A DNA stretch of 64,000 nt, from assembly GCA_052379645.1 (NCBI GenBank), contig JBQSYU010000001.1; one strand, written 5' to 3'. Positions 15,792 through 25,146 of the stretch are shown piece by piece; within the stretch, counting starts at the first letter, position 1; the number at the start of each line of letters is the position of its first letter. The DNA is from Arthrobacter_H sp030452125. GTDB taxonomy: Bacteria > Actinomycetota > Actinomycetes > Actinomycetales > Micrococcaceae. The notes beneath the pieces are model-generated. The model had not been told where the DNA came from. It saw only the letters and a program-made list of their open reading frames with translations, and searched no databases. The position numbers and the translations under genes are program-made.

Positions 15792-16106
15792 ATGGCGTGG
15801 TTCGTGCTGATTGTCTCAGGAATGTTCGAAGCGGTATGGGCGATCGCCCTCGGCAAATCAGAGGGTTTTTCAAAACTGGTGCCCAGCCTCGTGTTCGGAG
15901 GCGGGCTCATCGTCAGCATGAGCGGACTGGCATATGCCATGAAGGACATACCAACAGGAACCGCCTATGCCGTCTGGGTGGGCATCGGAGCTTCCCTGAC
16001 GGTGATCTACGGGATGGCAATCGACGGTGAATCCATCAGTTGGGTCAAGGTCCTGCTCTTGATGCTCCTCGTAGGATGCGTCGTCGGACTCAAATACGTT
16101 GACTGA
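15792..16106 (+). CDS. gdx: Small multidrug resistance family exporter, Gdx/SugE type (probable guanidinium exporter)
   Basis: 104 aa with four membrane helices. The essential glutamate (E13) lies in SGMFEAVWAIALG, followed by the Gdx-type segment PTGTAYAVWVGIGA. Gdx proteins are dual-topology dimers that exchange guanidinium for protons. The W16 next to E13 and the GTAYAVW sequence fit the SugE/Gdx branch better than the broad-drug EmrE branch. ATG 15792 is chosen by family N-terminus; an in-frame TTG at 15786 is an alternative. The leader looks like a guanidine-I riboswitch, supporting guanidinium as substrate. Confidence 0.85.
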   Translation: MAWFVLIVSGMFEAVWAIALGKSEGFSKLVPSLVFGGGLIVSMSGLAYAMKDIPTGTAYAVWVGIGASLTVIYGMAIDGESISWVKVLLLMLLVGCVVGLKYVD

Positions 16107-16121
16107 GGCCCTTCGGCCCGG

Positions 16122-16373
16122 CTAACGCCAGCGCGTCGTCATGAAGAACCCGACCATGGCGATACCGAAGCCGATCACGATGTTCCACCCGCCGGCGATC
16201 CCCAACGGAAGAGTGGCCTGGGAGATGTAGTAGGTGATGATCCAGAGCAGCCCCAGGATCATCAGACCGAACATGACCGGCTTGTACCACACCGGAAGGG
16301 CCTTGACATCCCCGTTCTTATTGGCGGCTTCAGACTGCCTGCGGGCCTTGCGGCGGGTCCTCGACTCGGGCAC
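16122..16373 (-). CDS. crgA: Cell division protein CrgA
   Basis: 83 aa. A basic N-terminal region (PESRTRRKARRQ) precedes two membrane helices: KPVMFGLMILGLLWIITYYISQ and GIAGGWNIVIGFGIAMVGFFM. CrgA bridges FtsZ, FtsI and FtsQ at the actinobacterial septum and restrains division. The GTG at 16373 has AGGAG five bases upstream; a longer frame to 16475 would extend into the sortase promoter. It converges on the SMR gene with a 15-bp gap and is divergent from the class E sortase. Confidence 0.93.
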   Translation of the reverse strand: MPESRTRRKARRQSEAANKNGDVKALPVWYKPVMFGLMILGLLWIITYYISQATLPLGIAGGWNIVIGFGIAMVGFFMTTRWR

Positions 16374-16514
16374 TGGTACTCCTGACCTTGGGCGGGTCAA
16401 ACACTCGTTGTTTGCGACCCGGGCGATACTGTCATGGGTGGGGGCCGGCACAGCAGTATCCATGCGGCCACCCACGTCACCGACATTCTACCGGTACCGC
16501 GTCAGGAGGTTTTC

Positions 16515-17315
16515 GTGCCCGCTGTCCCCGAGTCAACAGCGCCGCTGAAACCCGGGCGTCGACGGAGCCGATCCGCGGCGATCATCGGTGGCCTCGGCGA
16601 GGTCCTGGTGACGCTCGGGGTCATCGTTCTCCTTTTCGTGGCATGGGAGCTGTGGTGGACCAACATTGAAGCCGATGGCGCCCAGGAAGAGCTGACGTCC
16701 AGAACGCTGCAGGAATTCGCCGGTGGTGATGCGAACGCCTCCACCGGCCCTTCCCAATCGGCAGAGGCCGCCGATGCCGACCGGAAGAAGTACGGCACCC
16801 CGGAAAAAACCAACCTGGACGGGGAGGAGACCTTCGGGGTCCTGTATGTGCCGCGCTTCGGGAAGGACTATGCGCGGCCCATCTCCGAAGGGGTAGGCAG
16901 CGACGTCCTCGACCATTTGGGCATCGGACACTACCCGCAGACACAATTGCCCGGCGAACAGGGGAACTTCGCCGTCGCGGCGCACCGGCAGACCCACGGA
17001 CAGGTCTTCTGGGATATCGACAAGCTGGTCGACGGGGACCAGCTGTACGTCCAGACCCGGCAGGGCTACTACACCTACCGGTACCGCAGCACGGAGATCG
17101 TCGATCCCTCGGATTCCAAGGTCCTGCTGCCGGTGCCGCACGAACCCGGGGAACAGGCCGGCGAATCCTTGCTGACGATGACCAGTTGCCATCCGCCGTT
17201 CACGACACGGATGCGGATCATCGCCTATTCGGAGCTTGAATCATGGCGCCCCTTGGATGCGGGACCCCCAGCGGTGATCGCCGAAGCCGTGGGTCGCGCG
17301 ACCGGCGGCGGCTGA
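16515..17315 (+). CDS. srtE: Class E sortase
   Basis: 266 aa. A basic N-terminal tail and one membrane helix (GEVLVTLGVIVLLFVAWELWW) are followed by an extracellular sortase domain. The catalytic triad is visible: His in VAAHRQTHG, Cys in TMTSCHPPF and Arg in TTRMRIIAYS. Class E enzymes of high-G+C bacteria anchor LAXTG-type surface proteins. The GTG at 16515 follows AGGAGG; the open frame extends 81 bp further up without a site. The gene is head-to-head with crgA and followed after 66 bp by a small membrane protein gene. No LAXTG substrate gene was seen in the window. Confidence 0.9.
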   Translation: MPAVPESTAPLKPGRRRSRSAAIIGGLGEVLVTLGVIVLLFVAWELWWTNIEADGAQEELTSRTLQEFAGGDANASTGPSQSAEAADADRKKYGTPEKTNLDGEETFGVLYVPRFGKDYARPISEGVGSDVLDHLGIGHYPQTQLPGEQGNFAVAAHRQTHGQVFWDIDKLVDGDQLYVQTRQGYYTYRYRSTEIVDPSDSKVLLPVPHEPGEQAGESLLTMTSCHPPFTTRMRIIAYSELESWRPLDAGPPAVIAEAVGRATGGG

Positions 17316-17381
17316 ATCCGGAAATCTACGTCCCCGGTCCGCCACCATCGAAGAACACCACCCCAGTGAAGGAGTCAGAGC

Positions 17382-17546
17382 GTGTACGCATGGTTATTCG
17401 GAAAGCTACCCGGCCCGTGGTGGGTGCGTCTGTTGATTTCAGCATTGCTGGCGGTGCTCGTCATACTGGTGTTGATGGAATACGTGTTTCCCTGGGCCAG
17501 TCAGTACAGCCCATGGACCGAATCAACGATTGGTCTGGTGCAGTGA
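17382..17546 (+). CDS. Small single-pass membrane protein between sortase and pabA
   Basis: 54 aa. The sequence starts with an aromatic amphipathic segment (VYAWLFGKLPGPWW), followed by one membrane helix (LLISALLAVLVILVLMEYVF), and ends SPWTESTIGLVQ. The GTG at 17382 follows GAAGGAGTCAGAG, a good ribosome-binding site. The stop at 17546 lies 2 bp before the pabA ATG. Position and sequence resemble a short protein found between srtE and pabA in related genomes (from memory). Function unknown. Confidence 0.8.
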   Translation: MYAWLFGKLPGPWWVRLLISALLAVLVILVLMEYVFPWASQYSPWTESTIGLVQ

Positions 17547-17548
17547 CA

Positions 17549-18193
17549 ATGCCCGCCCCCACGCGGATCCTAGTGATCGACAACTATGACAGCTTTGTCT
17601 ATACGCTGGTCGGCTACCTGCGCGAACTCGGTGCCGAAACGACCGTCGTGCGCAATGACGACGTGACGGTGGCCCAGGCCATTGAACTGGCCGAGGCCCG
17701 GGACGGTGTCCTGGTCTCCCCCGGCCCCGGGACGCCCGGCGAATCCGGGGTCTGCATCGATCTCATCCGTTGGTGTGGTGAACACGCCAAACCGATGTTG
17801 GGGGTCTGCCTCGGACACCAGGCCCTCGCCGAGGCCTACGGCGGGGTCGTCACGCACGCCGAGGAACTCATGCACGGCAAGACCTCGTCGGTCCATCATG
17901 GAACCCACCCGTTGTTCCACGACATCAGCAATCCGTTCACGGCCACCCGCTACCATTCCCTGGCGGCGGTCCGCGCGTCGATCCCGGATGAGTTGGAGAT
18001 CATCGCCGAAACCGATGGTGGCGTCGTCATGGGTCTGGCCCACCGCGAGGCCCCCCTATGGGGCGTCCAGTTCCACCCCGAGTCGGTGCTCACCGAAGGT
18101 GGGTACCACATGCTGGGGAACTGGCTGGAAGCACTCGGCCTCTCCGGTGCGGCGGCCCGCGCCGAGAAATTGAGCCCGTTGATCACCGACTGA
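17549..18193 (+). CDS. pabA: Anthranilate / aminodeoxychorismate synthase glutamine amidotransferase
   Basis: 214 aa class I glutamine amidotransferase. It supplies ammonia from glutamine to chorismate-using enzymes for folate (PabA) or tryptophan (TrpG); these cannot be told apart here since no pabB or trpE is adjacent. The N-terminus RILVIDNYDSFVYTLVGYL is diagnostic. The nucleophile Cys is in MLGVCLGHQALAE and the His-Glu pair lies in WGVQFHPESVLTE. ATG 17549 gives the family N-terminus, 2 bp after the small membrane protein's stop. The gene converges on pknB. Confidence 0.9.
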   Translation: MPAPTRILVIDNYDSFVYTLVGYLRELGAETTVVRNDDVTVAQAIELAEARDGVLVSPGPGTPGESGVCIDLIRWCGEHAKPMLGVCLGHQALAEAYGGVVTHAEELMHGKTSSVHHGTHPLFHDISNPFTATRYHSLAAVRASIPDELEIIAETDGGVVMGLAHREAPLWGVQFHPESVLTEGGYHMLGNWLEALGLSGAAARAEKLSPLITD

Positions 18194-18269
18194 TCCGGCC
18201 ACACCTGGCCACTGTTCCGCCCAGCCCCCACCTCGGCAAGGAAGCGGCGTTTCCTGGACGGGACAGCGG

Positions 18270-20315
18270 CTAGGGGGAGGGTTCGGCTGCCTTCGAGGAC
18301 TTTGACGCCTTCTTGGAGGCCTTGGCCGACTCGGACGCAGCCTTCTCCGATGACTTCTCGGCCGCCTTCGAACTCTTTGAACTTTCCTTCGCCGACTCCT
18401 TGGACTCCTTGGAATCCGATCCGGGTTCGGATTCGGACGGTGGAGCAGAGGGGGATTCCTCCGGTTCCGGCTTCTTCGCGATCTTGACCCTCACGGTGCC
18501 GTCCTGATCCAGATCCTTGCCACCCACGGGAGTCTGTTCGATGACGCTATCGACGGGCTTGGAGCTCTCCTTTTCTTCGGATTCGAGTTGCAACCCGACG
18601 GCGTTGTCGGAGAGGACCTTGCGCGCCTCGTCCACATCCAGGCCGATGAGCGAAGGAACAGTGACCTTGCCCGTGGAGAGCGTCAGTTCGATCAGACTGC
18701 CGGTCTTGACCTTCTCCCCCAGCTTCGGATTCGTCCCGATGAGGCTGCCCAGTTCCACGGTCGCCGTGTTCTCGCGCTTCACATCGTCGGAGACGTCCAA
18801 ACCCAGCCGTTCCAGCGTGCTGCGCACGGTGGCCTCCGACTGGCCGGCCAGGTCCTTGGGCAGGGTCACCTGTTCGGGGCCCTGAGATACCAGCAGTTGG
18901 ACCTCGGAGTCCTTGCGTGTCGAGGAGCCGGCCTTCGGGTCGGTTCCCACCACGGAGCCGGAATCGACGTCGTCGTCGTAGACCTCCTTGGTGACGGGCT
19001 TCAGATTGGCGGCGTAGATCTTGTTCTGTGCATCGATCACCGACAAGTTCGATACGTCGGGAACGGGGATCATGGCATTGCGTTCCTGCTGGTCCTGGCT
19101 CCAGTTCCAGAAGAACCAGGCACCGAGGGCGATGACAATCACCGCCAGAATGGAAAAGACGGTGATCCATGCCCGTCGGCGCGACGTGCGTTGACGGTCG
19201 GCCTCGTCGGTCCGGGAGGGGCCCGAAGACCCGGCGAGCAAGGACTCTTGTGAATCGGTGGCGTGCACGGCAGGCTGTTTCCCGGTGTCCCCGGCCCCGC
19301 CGGAGCCCTCGGCGGCCAGAGCGGCAGTACGTTCCCTGCCCTCGTTCCCGGGGGGCCCGGAAGCGAGGGCCTGCGTGGGTGGTTCGGTGGTCAGCATCGC
19401 CTGGGTCGACATAGGCATGACGGCCAGGGCCTGGGTGGCATCGCCCAGATCCTTCGGAACGGGGCGGTCGTCCTGGGCCGCGCGCAACGCGGCAGCGAAA
19501 GCCGCGGCATCCTGATAGCGGTCGTCCCGGTCCTTCGTCAGTGCCGTGGAGATGACCTCGTCGATCCGAGGGCTGATTTCGGGGTTGTGGACGCTGGCGG
19601 CGACCGGCTTTTCACTCACATGCTGGAAGGCCACGGAGACGGGACTGTCGCCCGTGAAGGGTGGCCTGCCGGTGAGCAGCTCATAGAGGAGGCAGCCTGC
19701 CGAATACAGGTCGCTGCGGGCATCGACGGTTTCCCCGCGGGCCTGTTCGGGGGAGAAATACTGGGCCGTCCCCACCACGACTTGCGTCTGGGTCATGGTG
19801 GCCGAGGAATCGGACATGGCGCGGGCGATACCAAAATCCATGACCTTTACGGCGTCGTCGCCGGTGACCATCACATTGGAGGGCTTGATGTCCCGGTGGA
19901 CGATGCCCATGCGGTGGCTGTATTCCAGGGCCGACAGGACGCCGAGCGTGTACCTGACCGAGGACTGGGGATTCAATTCCCCGGCCTTGGACAGATCACG
20001 CAGGGTCTTCCCCCGGACATACTCCATGACGATGTACGGCAGCTTGGTGACGTGGTCCCCCGAAGCATCAACATCCTCTTCGCCGGTGTCGTACACGGAG
20101 ACGATGGCTGGATGGTTCAACCCGGCGACGGCCTGGGCCTCCCGGCGGAAGCGGGTCTGGAACACCGGATCGCGGGCCAGGTCGCGACGCAGCAGCTTGA
20201 TCGCGACCTCGCGCCCGAGCCGGAGGTCGCGGGCATGGTAAACATCCGCCATGCCGCCGCGACCAATGAGGTCGCCGACTTCATAGCGGGCGTTCAGGAT
20301 TCGGGGTTCAGTCAC
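18270..20315 (-). CDS. pknB: PASTA-domain Ser/Thr protein kinase PknB
   Basis: 681 aa. The kinase domain (about residues 1-275) shows the glycine loop LIGRGGMADVY, lysine in VAIKLL, VHRDIKPSN, and MDFGIA. A Ser/Thr-rich linker, one membrane helix (ITVFSILAVIVIALGAWFFW, starting near residue 400) and three extracellular PASTA domains follow. The protein ends in an unusual tail of about 60 residues, rich in Ser, Lys, Glu and Ala. It senses muropeptides or lipid II and phosphorylates cell-wall and division proteins. The GTG at 20315 follows AGAGGAAAT. It is the last gene of the fhaA-pknB operon. Confidence 0.95.
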   Translation of the reverse strand: MTEPRILNARYEVGDLIGRGGMADVYHARDLRLGREVAIKLLRRDLARDPVFQTRFRREAQAVAGLNHPAIVSVYDTGEEDVDASGDHVTKLPYIVMEYVRGKTLRDLSKAGELNPQSSVRYTLGVLSALEYSHRMGIVHRDIKPSNVMVTGDDAVKVMDFGIARAMSDSSATMTQTQVVVGTAQYFSPEQARGETVDARSDLYSAGCLLYELLTGRPPFTGDSPVSVAFQHVSEKPVAASVHNPEISPRIDEVISTALTKDRDDRYQDAAAFAAALRAAQDDRPVPKDLGDATQALAVMPMSTQAMLTTEPPTQALASGPPGNEGRERTAALAAEGSGGAGDTGKQPAVHATDSQESLLAGSSGPSRTDEADRQRTSRRRAWITVFSILAVIVIALGAWFFWNWSQDQQERNAMIPVPDVSNLSVIDAQNKIYAANLKPVTKEVYDDDVDSGSVVGTDPKAGSSTRKDSEVQLLVSQGPEQVTLPKDLAGQSEATVRSTLERLGLDVSDDVKRENTATVELGSLIGTNPKLGEKVKTGSLIELTLSTGKVTVPSLIGLDVDEARKVLSDNAVGLQLESEEKESSKPVDSVIEQTPVGGKDLDQDGTVRVKIAKKPEPEESPSAPPSESEPGSDSKESKESAKESSKSSKAAEKSSEKAASESAKASKKASKSSKAAEPSP

Positions 20316-20339
20316 ACATTTCCTCTGCACGCCTCAGCG

Positions 20340-22226
20340 TTAGTTGCCCGCGCCGGTCGGGGCGGCCTGCTTGAAATTTCCATTTGACCCCTTGTCGTCC
20401 TTGGCAGCGTCAGGGTTTTTCGAATCCGTCGGCTTGGTTGCTGGAGGCTCCGTGACCGGGGCCTTGGACGGTGCCGTTTCCTTGGGAGGTTCGGTCTGTT
20501 CCGAGGTGGTGGGGGCCTGCGTCGGCGGGGCAGGTGCGGAGCTACTGGCCTTGCTGCTGGAGGGCTTCGAGGATTTGCTGCTCGGAGCCGGCGTGGACTT
20601 CCTGGTCGGCGCGGGGGCCTTGGTCTTGGTCTCTTGCACCGGCGGAGGCGGAGGCGTGTTTTCCACCGGCAGCGGCACGGCGTAGCTCAGCTCGATCACG
20701 GTGCCGACCTTGACGGTACCGGTGGGGGAAACGGCAACGACCGAATTCTCCGGATCGCTGGCTTCCTTCTCCTTCGTCGACACCTCCAGGCCCAGGTCCT
20801 TCAATTCGGCCGAGGCCTTGTCGACGTCCATGCCGAGGTAGTCGTCAGCATCGACCTTGACGGTCTTCTGCGAGGACTGCGCGCTTGATGCCGGAGACTC
20901 GTTGCCGGTCTTGTCACCGGTGAACATGGGCACGAGCCACACCGCGAGCAAGGCCAGGACCACGATCACGATCAGGGGCCAGATCCAGGGGTTCCGCTTT
21001 TTCCGCGGAGGGGTCCCGGAACCGCCTGAGGCTCCGCCGGCGCCGGCCCCGGCACCAGCTGCGGCGCCGTCCTCGTCATCGGGATCCCAATCCTTGCTGG
21101 CGCCGAGGACCGAATTGAAATCCTGGTCGTCGTTGCCGGACCCGGCCCCGGCGCCCGCGGCGGCGGCGGCACCCTGGACGCGAGTGGCGTCAGCGTCGTC
21201 GTACTCCTTGCTGGCCTGCGGACCGCGGGTGGTCTGGTCGGAGACCATGGGCAAGGCACTGGTGCTCGGGGTCCCCGAACCCGCCTCTGGTGTCTGCGGG
21301 TTGGCCTGGGTGGGAGCATCTCCCACGTTGATGGCCTGCGTGGCGTCGCCACCGCCGGTTCCCAGGAACGGGATGATGCCCGGGACGGCGGTTTGGGCCG
21401 CCTCGAGGTTGTCGGCCCGGATGGCGTCGGCCGCCTCCGCCAGCTTCGTGGCGGTCTCCGGTCGTTCCGCCGGACTCTTGGCCAGCATCGACATGATCAA
21501 AGCCCGATATTTGGCCGGGATGGATTCATCGAGTGCCGGAGGGTTGTCGTTGACCTGGGCCAGCGCAATGGCGATCTGTGATTCGCCGGTGAACGGTCGA
21601 CGACCGGCCAGGCACTCGTAGCCGATGACTCCGAGGGAGTAGATGTCCGAAGACCCGCTGGCCTGCTGCCCGGTGGCCTGTTCGGGGGCAAGATACTGGG
21701 CGGTGCCCATGACCTGCCCGGTCGCGGTCAGGGGGACCTGGTCGGCGATGCGTGCAATGCCGAAGTCGGTGATCTTCACCCGACCATCGGGCAGGATGAG
21801 CAGGTTGCCCGGCTTCACATCCCGGTGGACCAGGCCCTGTGCATGGGCCGCGGCGAGGGCGCGGGCGGTTTGGGCGATGATGGACATGGTCCTGTCGGGG
21901 GACAGGACCCGTTCGCGTTCGATGATGGCGGACAGCGGCTGGCCGGGGACCAGCTCCATGACCAGGTAGGCCGAACCGCCTTCCTCGCCGTAGTCGAACA
22001 CGTTGGCGATGCCTACGTGGTTCAACAATGCCGTATGGCGTGCCTCGGCGCGGAAACGCTGCAGGAAGCCGGGGTCGCCGGTGTATTCCTCCTTGAGGAT
22101 CTTGATGGCGACGATCCGGCCAAGGATCTCATCGCGCGCCTTCCAGACCTCCCCCATTCCGCCGATGGCTATCCGCTCGGTCAGTTGGAACCGACCGCCC
22201 AGGGTGATACCCGATGTAGGCCTCAC
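20340..22226 (-). CDS. pknA: Ser/Thr protein kinase PknA with one PASTA domain
   Basis: 628 aa. Kinase motifs are IAIGGMGEVWKA, lysine in VAIKIL, LVHRDVKPGN and ITDFGIA. After a long Ala/Gly/Pro-rich linker comes one membrane helix (WPLIVIVVLALLAVWLVPMF), a single PASTA domain (DYLGMDVDKASAELKDLG) and a Pro/Thr/Ser/Lys-rich tail. It partners with PknB in control of growth and septation. The start GTG overlaps the pbpA stop as GTGA. The gap to pknB is 24 bp. Confidence 0.95.
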   Translation of the reverse strand: MRPTSGITLGGRFQLTERIAIGGMGEVWKARDEILGRIVAIKILKEEYTGDPGFLQRFRAEARHTALLNHVGIANVFDYGEEGGSAYLVMELVPGQPLSAIIERERVLSPDRTMSIIAQTARALAAAHAQGLVHRDVKPGNLLILPDGRVKITDFGIARIADQVPLTATGQVMGTAQYLAPEQATGQQASGSSDIYSLGVIGYECLAGRRPFTGESQIAIALAQVNDNPPALDESIPAKYRALIMSMLAKSPAERPETATKLAEAADAIRADNLEAAQTAVPGIIPFLGTGGGDATQAINVGDAPTQANPQTPEAGSGTPSTSALPMVSDQTTRGPQASKEYDDADATRVQGAAAAAGAGAGSGNDDQDFNSVLGASKDWDPDDEDGAAAGAGAGAGGASGGSGTPPRKKRNPWIWPLIVIVVLALLAVWLVPMFTGDKTGNESPASSAQSSQKTVKVDADDYLGMDVDKASAELKDLGLEVSTKEKEASDPENSVVAVSPTGTVKVGTVIELSYAVPLPVENTPPPPPVQETKTKAPAPTRKSTPAPSSKSSKPSSSKASSSAPAPPTQAPTTSEQTEPPKETAPSKAPVTEPPATKPTDSKNPDAAKDDKGSNGNFKQAAPTGAGN

Positions 22227-23671
22227 TTATTGAACACCGCCTCTAGCATCTTCTTCAGGTTTGGACTGGTCAGGTTGTGGCCGGTCTCGTAGTCGGTCTT
22301 TTCTATGACAATGGTGACAGCGACCTCCGGGTCATCCGCCGGGGCGAAGCCGGTGATCCACGAATTGACGCGTTTGGTCCCATCTCCGAGTTGCGCCGTG
22401 CCGGTCTTCGCCGCGATGTCCAGCCCGGGGATGTCTGCCGTGTAGGCCGTCCCGCCCTTGAGTGGTGCGCGCATCAATTCGGTCACCTGGTTGGCCACCT
22501 TCTTGGTCGTTGCCGTACTGAATTCCTCGGGCTTCGGTTCTTCCAGCACGCTCAGATCCGGAGCGGTGACCCGTTTGATCAGGTTCGGCTTCATGATGAC
22601 CCCGTCATTGGCGATGCCCATGGCGACCATGTTCATCTGCAGGGGCGTGGTCTTGACGTCGAACTGTCCGATCGAGGACAGGCCCAACTGGTCCGGAGTG
22701 AGATCGCTCGGGAATTGGCTGGGGGTCACGCGTTGCGGGATCTCCAGTTGCTGGCCGAAACCGAAACGTTCGGTGACGTCGCGCAAGGCGTCCTGCCCGA
22801 CCGCCTCGCTCATGGCCACGAATGGCGTGTTGCAACTCTGGGCCACGATGAATTCGAGCTTGGCCCGGTTCTGGTTCGCGCAGATGCCCTGGTCGAAGTT
22901 GTTCACCTTCGTCGAAGTGCCCGGCAGAGTGATCGACGTCGGATTGTCGTAGACCGAATCAAGGTCGTACTTCCCCGATTCCAGGCCCGCGACCAGGTCG
23001 AGGATCTTGAAGGTGGAACCCGGTGAGATCAGATTGTTGATGGCCGGGTTGATGTTCGGGCTCAGTCCGTTCGTCTCGAGGATGTCCGCCATGTTCTTCG
23101 AGGCGATCTTCCCGCTATGCACGGCCAGGAGGTTGGTGTCATAGCTGGGCTTGGACACCATGGCCAGGATGTTTCCCGTACTCGGTTCGGAGACGATGAT
23201 GGTCCCCTGCTGTCCGTCGGGGATCAGATTATAGGCCGTCTTCTGGAGAGCCGGGTCGATGGTGAGCTCCACGGAGGCACCCTCGGTGGATTGACCGGTC
23301 AACAAGTTGACCATGCGGTTGTAGAACTGCGAGTCGCTCTGCCCGTTGAGCTCGTCGTTCATGACGCCTTCGAGGTGGTTGGCACCGTAGGTCAGCGAGT
23401 AGAAGCCGGTCAGGTGCGCATACAGTTTCGGGTCGTGGTACACGCGTTGGTAGTCGAATTGGTCATCGGAGGCGACGGATTCGGCGATCGGTGTTCCGTC
23501 GACCAGCAAGGCACCACGGGCCAGATCGAAGTTCTTGTACAGCTGCCGGGTGTTGAGCGGATTGGCGTTGAGGTCCTTGACCGCGAAGAACTGGATGTAG
23601 CTCAGGGCGCCGAAGATCAGGACGAAGAGGCAGACGATGGCGATCCACACGTGGCGTATGGCGGTGTTCAT
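22223..23671 (-). CDS. pbpA: Penicillin-binding protein 2 class transpeptidase PbpA
   Basis: 482 aa. An N-terminal membrane anchor (VWIAIVCLFVLIFGALSY) precedes the dimerisation and transpeptidase domains. Active-site motifs are SPGSTFK (nucleophile serine and lysine), SCN in VAQSCNTPF and KTGTAQ. It cross-links peptidoglycan and, in actinobacteria, works with the ftsW/rodA-like product encoded just upstream. Start ATG overlaps the stop of that gene as ATGA, and its stop overlaps the pknA start as GTGA. Confidence 0.95.
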   Translation of the reverse strand: MNTAIRHVWIAIVCLFVLIFGALSYIQFFAVKDLNANPLNTRQLYKNFDLARGALLVDGTPIAESVASDDQFDYQRVYHDPKLYAHLTGFYSLTYGANHLEGVMNDELNGQSDSQFYNRMVNLLTGQSTEGASVELTIDPALQKTAYNLIPDGQQGTIIVSEPSTGNILAMVSKPSYDTNLLAVHSGKIASKNMADILETNGLSPNINPAINNLISPGSTFKILDLVAGLESGKYDLDSVYDNPTSITLPGTSTKVNNFDQGICANQNRAKLEFIVAQSCNTPFVAMSEAVGQDALRDVTERFGFGQQLEIPQRVTPSQFPSDLTPDQLGLSSIGQFDVKTTPLQMNMVAMGIANDGVIMKPNLIKRVTAPDLSVLEEPKPEEFSTATTKKVANQVTELMRAPLKGGTAYTADIPGLDIAAKTGTAQLGDGTKRVNSWITGFAPADDPEVAVTIVIEKTDYETGHNLTSPNLKKMLEAVFNK

Positions 23672-25146
23672 GCGGTGTCCCCCTTTCGCGGTGGCGTGGC
23701 TACCTTGGCTTGTGCCTTCTTGGCGCGGCGCCGGGCGTCTTCCTCTTCGCGGGCCTTCGCCTTCGCGCTGATGTCTGGTCCGGCCGCGGCCATGTCCCGC
23801 TCGTTGAGCGGTCCCGTGAGGGCTGGTCTCCGGGAATTATGGGAGACTAGGAGCAATAGGGCGACGATGATCCAGTTGGAGAGCAGGGAGGACCCGCCCG
23901 CCGACATGAAGGGCGTGGTCAGCCCCGTCAATGGAATCAACAGAGTCACCCCTCCCATCAGGACGAAGCACTGTAGGCCGATGGTGAAGGAGAGGCCGGC
24001 GGCGAGCAGTTTGCCGAAGGCGTCCCGGCTGCCGAGGGCGGCGCGGATTCCACGGCTGATGAGGATGACGAACAGCAGGATGATGGCCACCAGGCCGATG
24101 AGACCCAGTTCCTCACCCAGGGCGGCGATGATCATGTCGGAGTTGGCCAGGGGGACGAAGTCGGGTCGTCCATTGCCCAGGCCGGTACCGAACAGTCCGC
24201 CGTTGGAGAGCCCGAAGAGGCCTTGGACGATTTGCCGGCTCCCGCCGTACTGCTGGTCGTAGACGGAGGGGTCGAAGGCGTGGAGCCAGGAATTCAGTCG
24301 CAAGGCGACGTGCGACATGAATTGCGCGGCAAAGAACCCGGCGACGACCACCATGACCAATCCGATGATGATCCAGCTGATACGCCCGGTCGCGACGTAG
24401 ATCATGACCATGAACAGGCCGAAGAACAGGATGGATGAACCGAGGTCGCTCTGCATCACCAGCACGCCGATGCTGAGCAGCCAGGCGACGATCATGGGGC
24501 CGAGGTCCCTCGCCCGGGGGAGCTGCAGGGGACCGATCTTGCGGCCGGCCAGCAGGATCAGGTCCCGGTGGGTCGAGAGGTAACCGGCGAAGAAGAGCGC
24601 CAGGGTGATCTTGGCCAGCTCACCGGGCTGGAAGGAAAGGGGCCCGATGAAGATCCAGATGCGGGCGCCGTTGATGACCTTGCCCAGGCCCGGCACGAGT
24701 GGCAGGAGCAGCAGGAGGGCACTGATGACCAGGAACGTGTAGGGGGCCTTGCGCAGGATGCGGTGGTCGCGAACCAGCCATAGCGTGGCGATGGCAGCGG
24801 CCATGGCAAGGCCGGTCCACAACAGTTGGCGGGTCGCCGCATCGTCGTTGTTGGCCAGATCCAGCCGGTGGATCATCGCGATCCCTATCCCGTTGAGCGC
24901 CACCACGCAGGGAAGAATGATCGGATCGGCATACTTCGCCCAGATCCTCAGCACGATATGCATGACCAGGGCCATGCCGGCCAGGACGGCTCCTTGGGTG
25001 ATGAACCCTTCGTCGAAACCATCCGTGTTGCTCAAGCTGACCAGGTAGTTGGCACCCACCGCGACGGCCAGGGCCAGGATCAGCAACACCAGTTCGGTAT
25101 TGCGCCGTGGGATGGGCGCGGTCTCTAGTTCCGGGGTTTCGCTCAC
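23668..25146 (-). CDS. ftsW: FtsW/RodA/SpoVE-family peptidoglycan polymerase
   Basis: 492 aa, about ten membrane helices. SEDS-family segments are visible: FQPGELAKITLALFFAGYL, the VMQSDLGSSILFFGLF motif with the catalytic aspartate, and LMGGVTLLIPLTGLTTPFMSAGGSSLLS near the end. SEDS proteins polymerise glycan strands from lipid II, paired with PBP2-class enzymes such as the next gene's product. GTG 25146 overlaps the pstP stop as GTGA; the open frame runs 384 bp further up, through pstP, and is rejected. A short charged tail (AKAKAREEEDARRRAKKAQ) faces the cytoplasm. Confidence 0.95.
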   Translation of the reverse strand: MSETPELETAPIPRRNTELVLLILALAVAVGANYLVSLSNTDGFDEGFITQGAVLAGMALVMHIVLRIWAKYADPIILPCVVALNGIGIAMIHRLDLANNDDAATRQLLWTGLAMAAAIATLWLVRDHRILRKAPYTFLVISALLLLLPLVPGLGKVINGARIWIFIGPLSFQPGELAKITLALFFAGYLSTHRDLILLAGRKIGPLQLPRARDLGPMIVAWLLSIGVLVMQSDLGSSILFFGLFMVMIYVATGRISWIIIGLVMVVVAGFFAAQFMSHVALRLNSWLHAFDPSVYDQQYGGSRQIVQGLFGLSNGGLFGTGLGNGRPDFVPLANSDMIIAALGEELGLIGLVAIILLFVILISRGIRAALGSRDAFGKLLAAGLSFTIGLQCFVLMGGVTLLIPLTGLTTPFMSAGGSSLLSNWIIVALLLLVSHNSRRPALTGPLNERDMAAAGPDISAKAKAREEEDARRRAKKAQAKVATPPRKGDTA

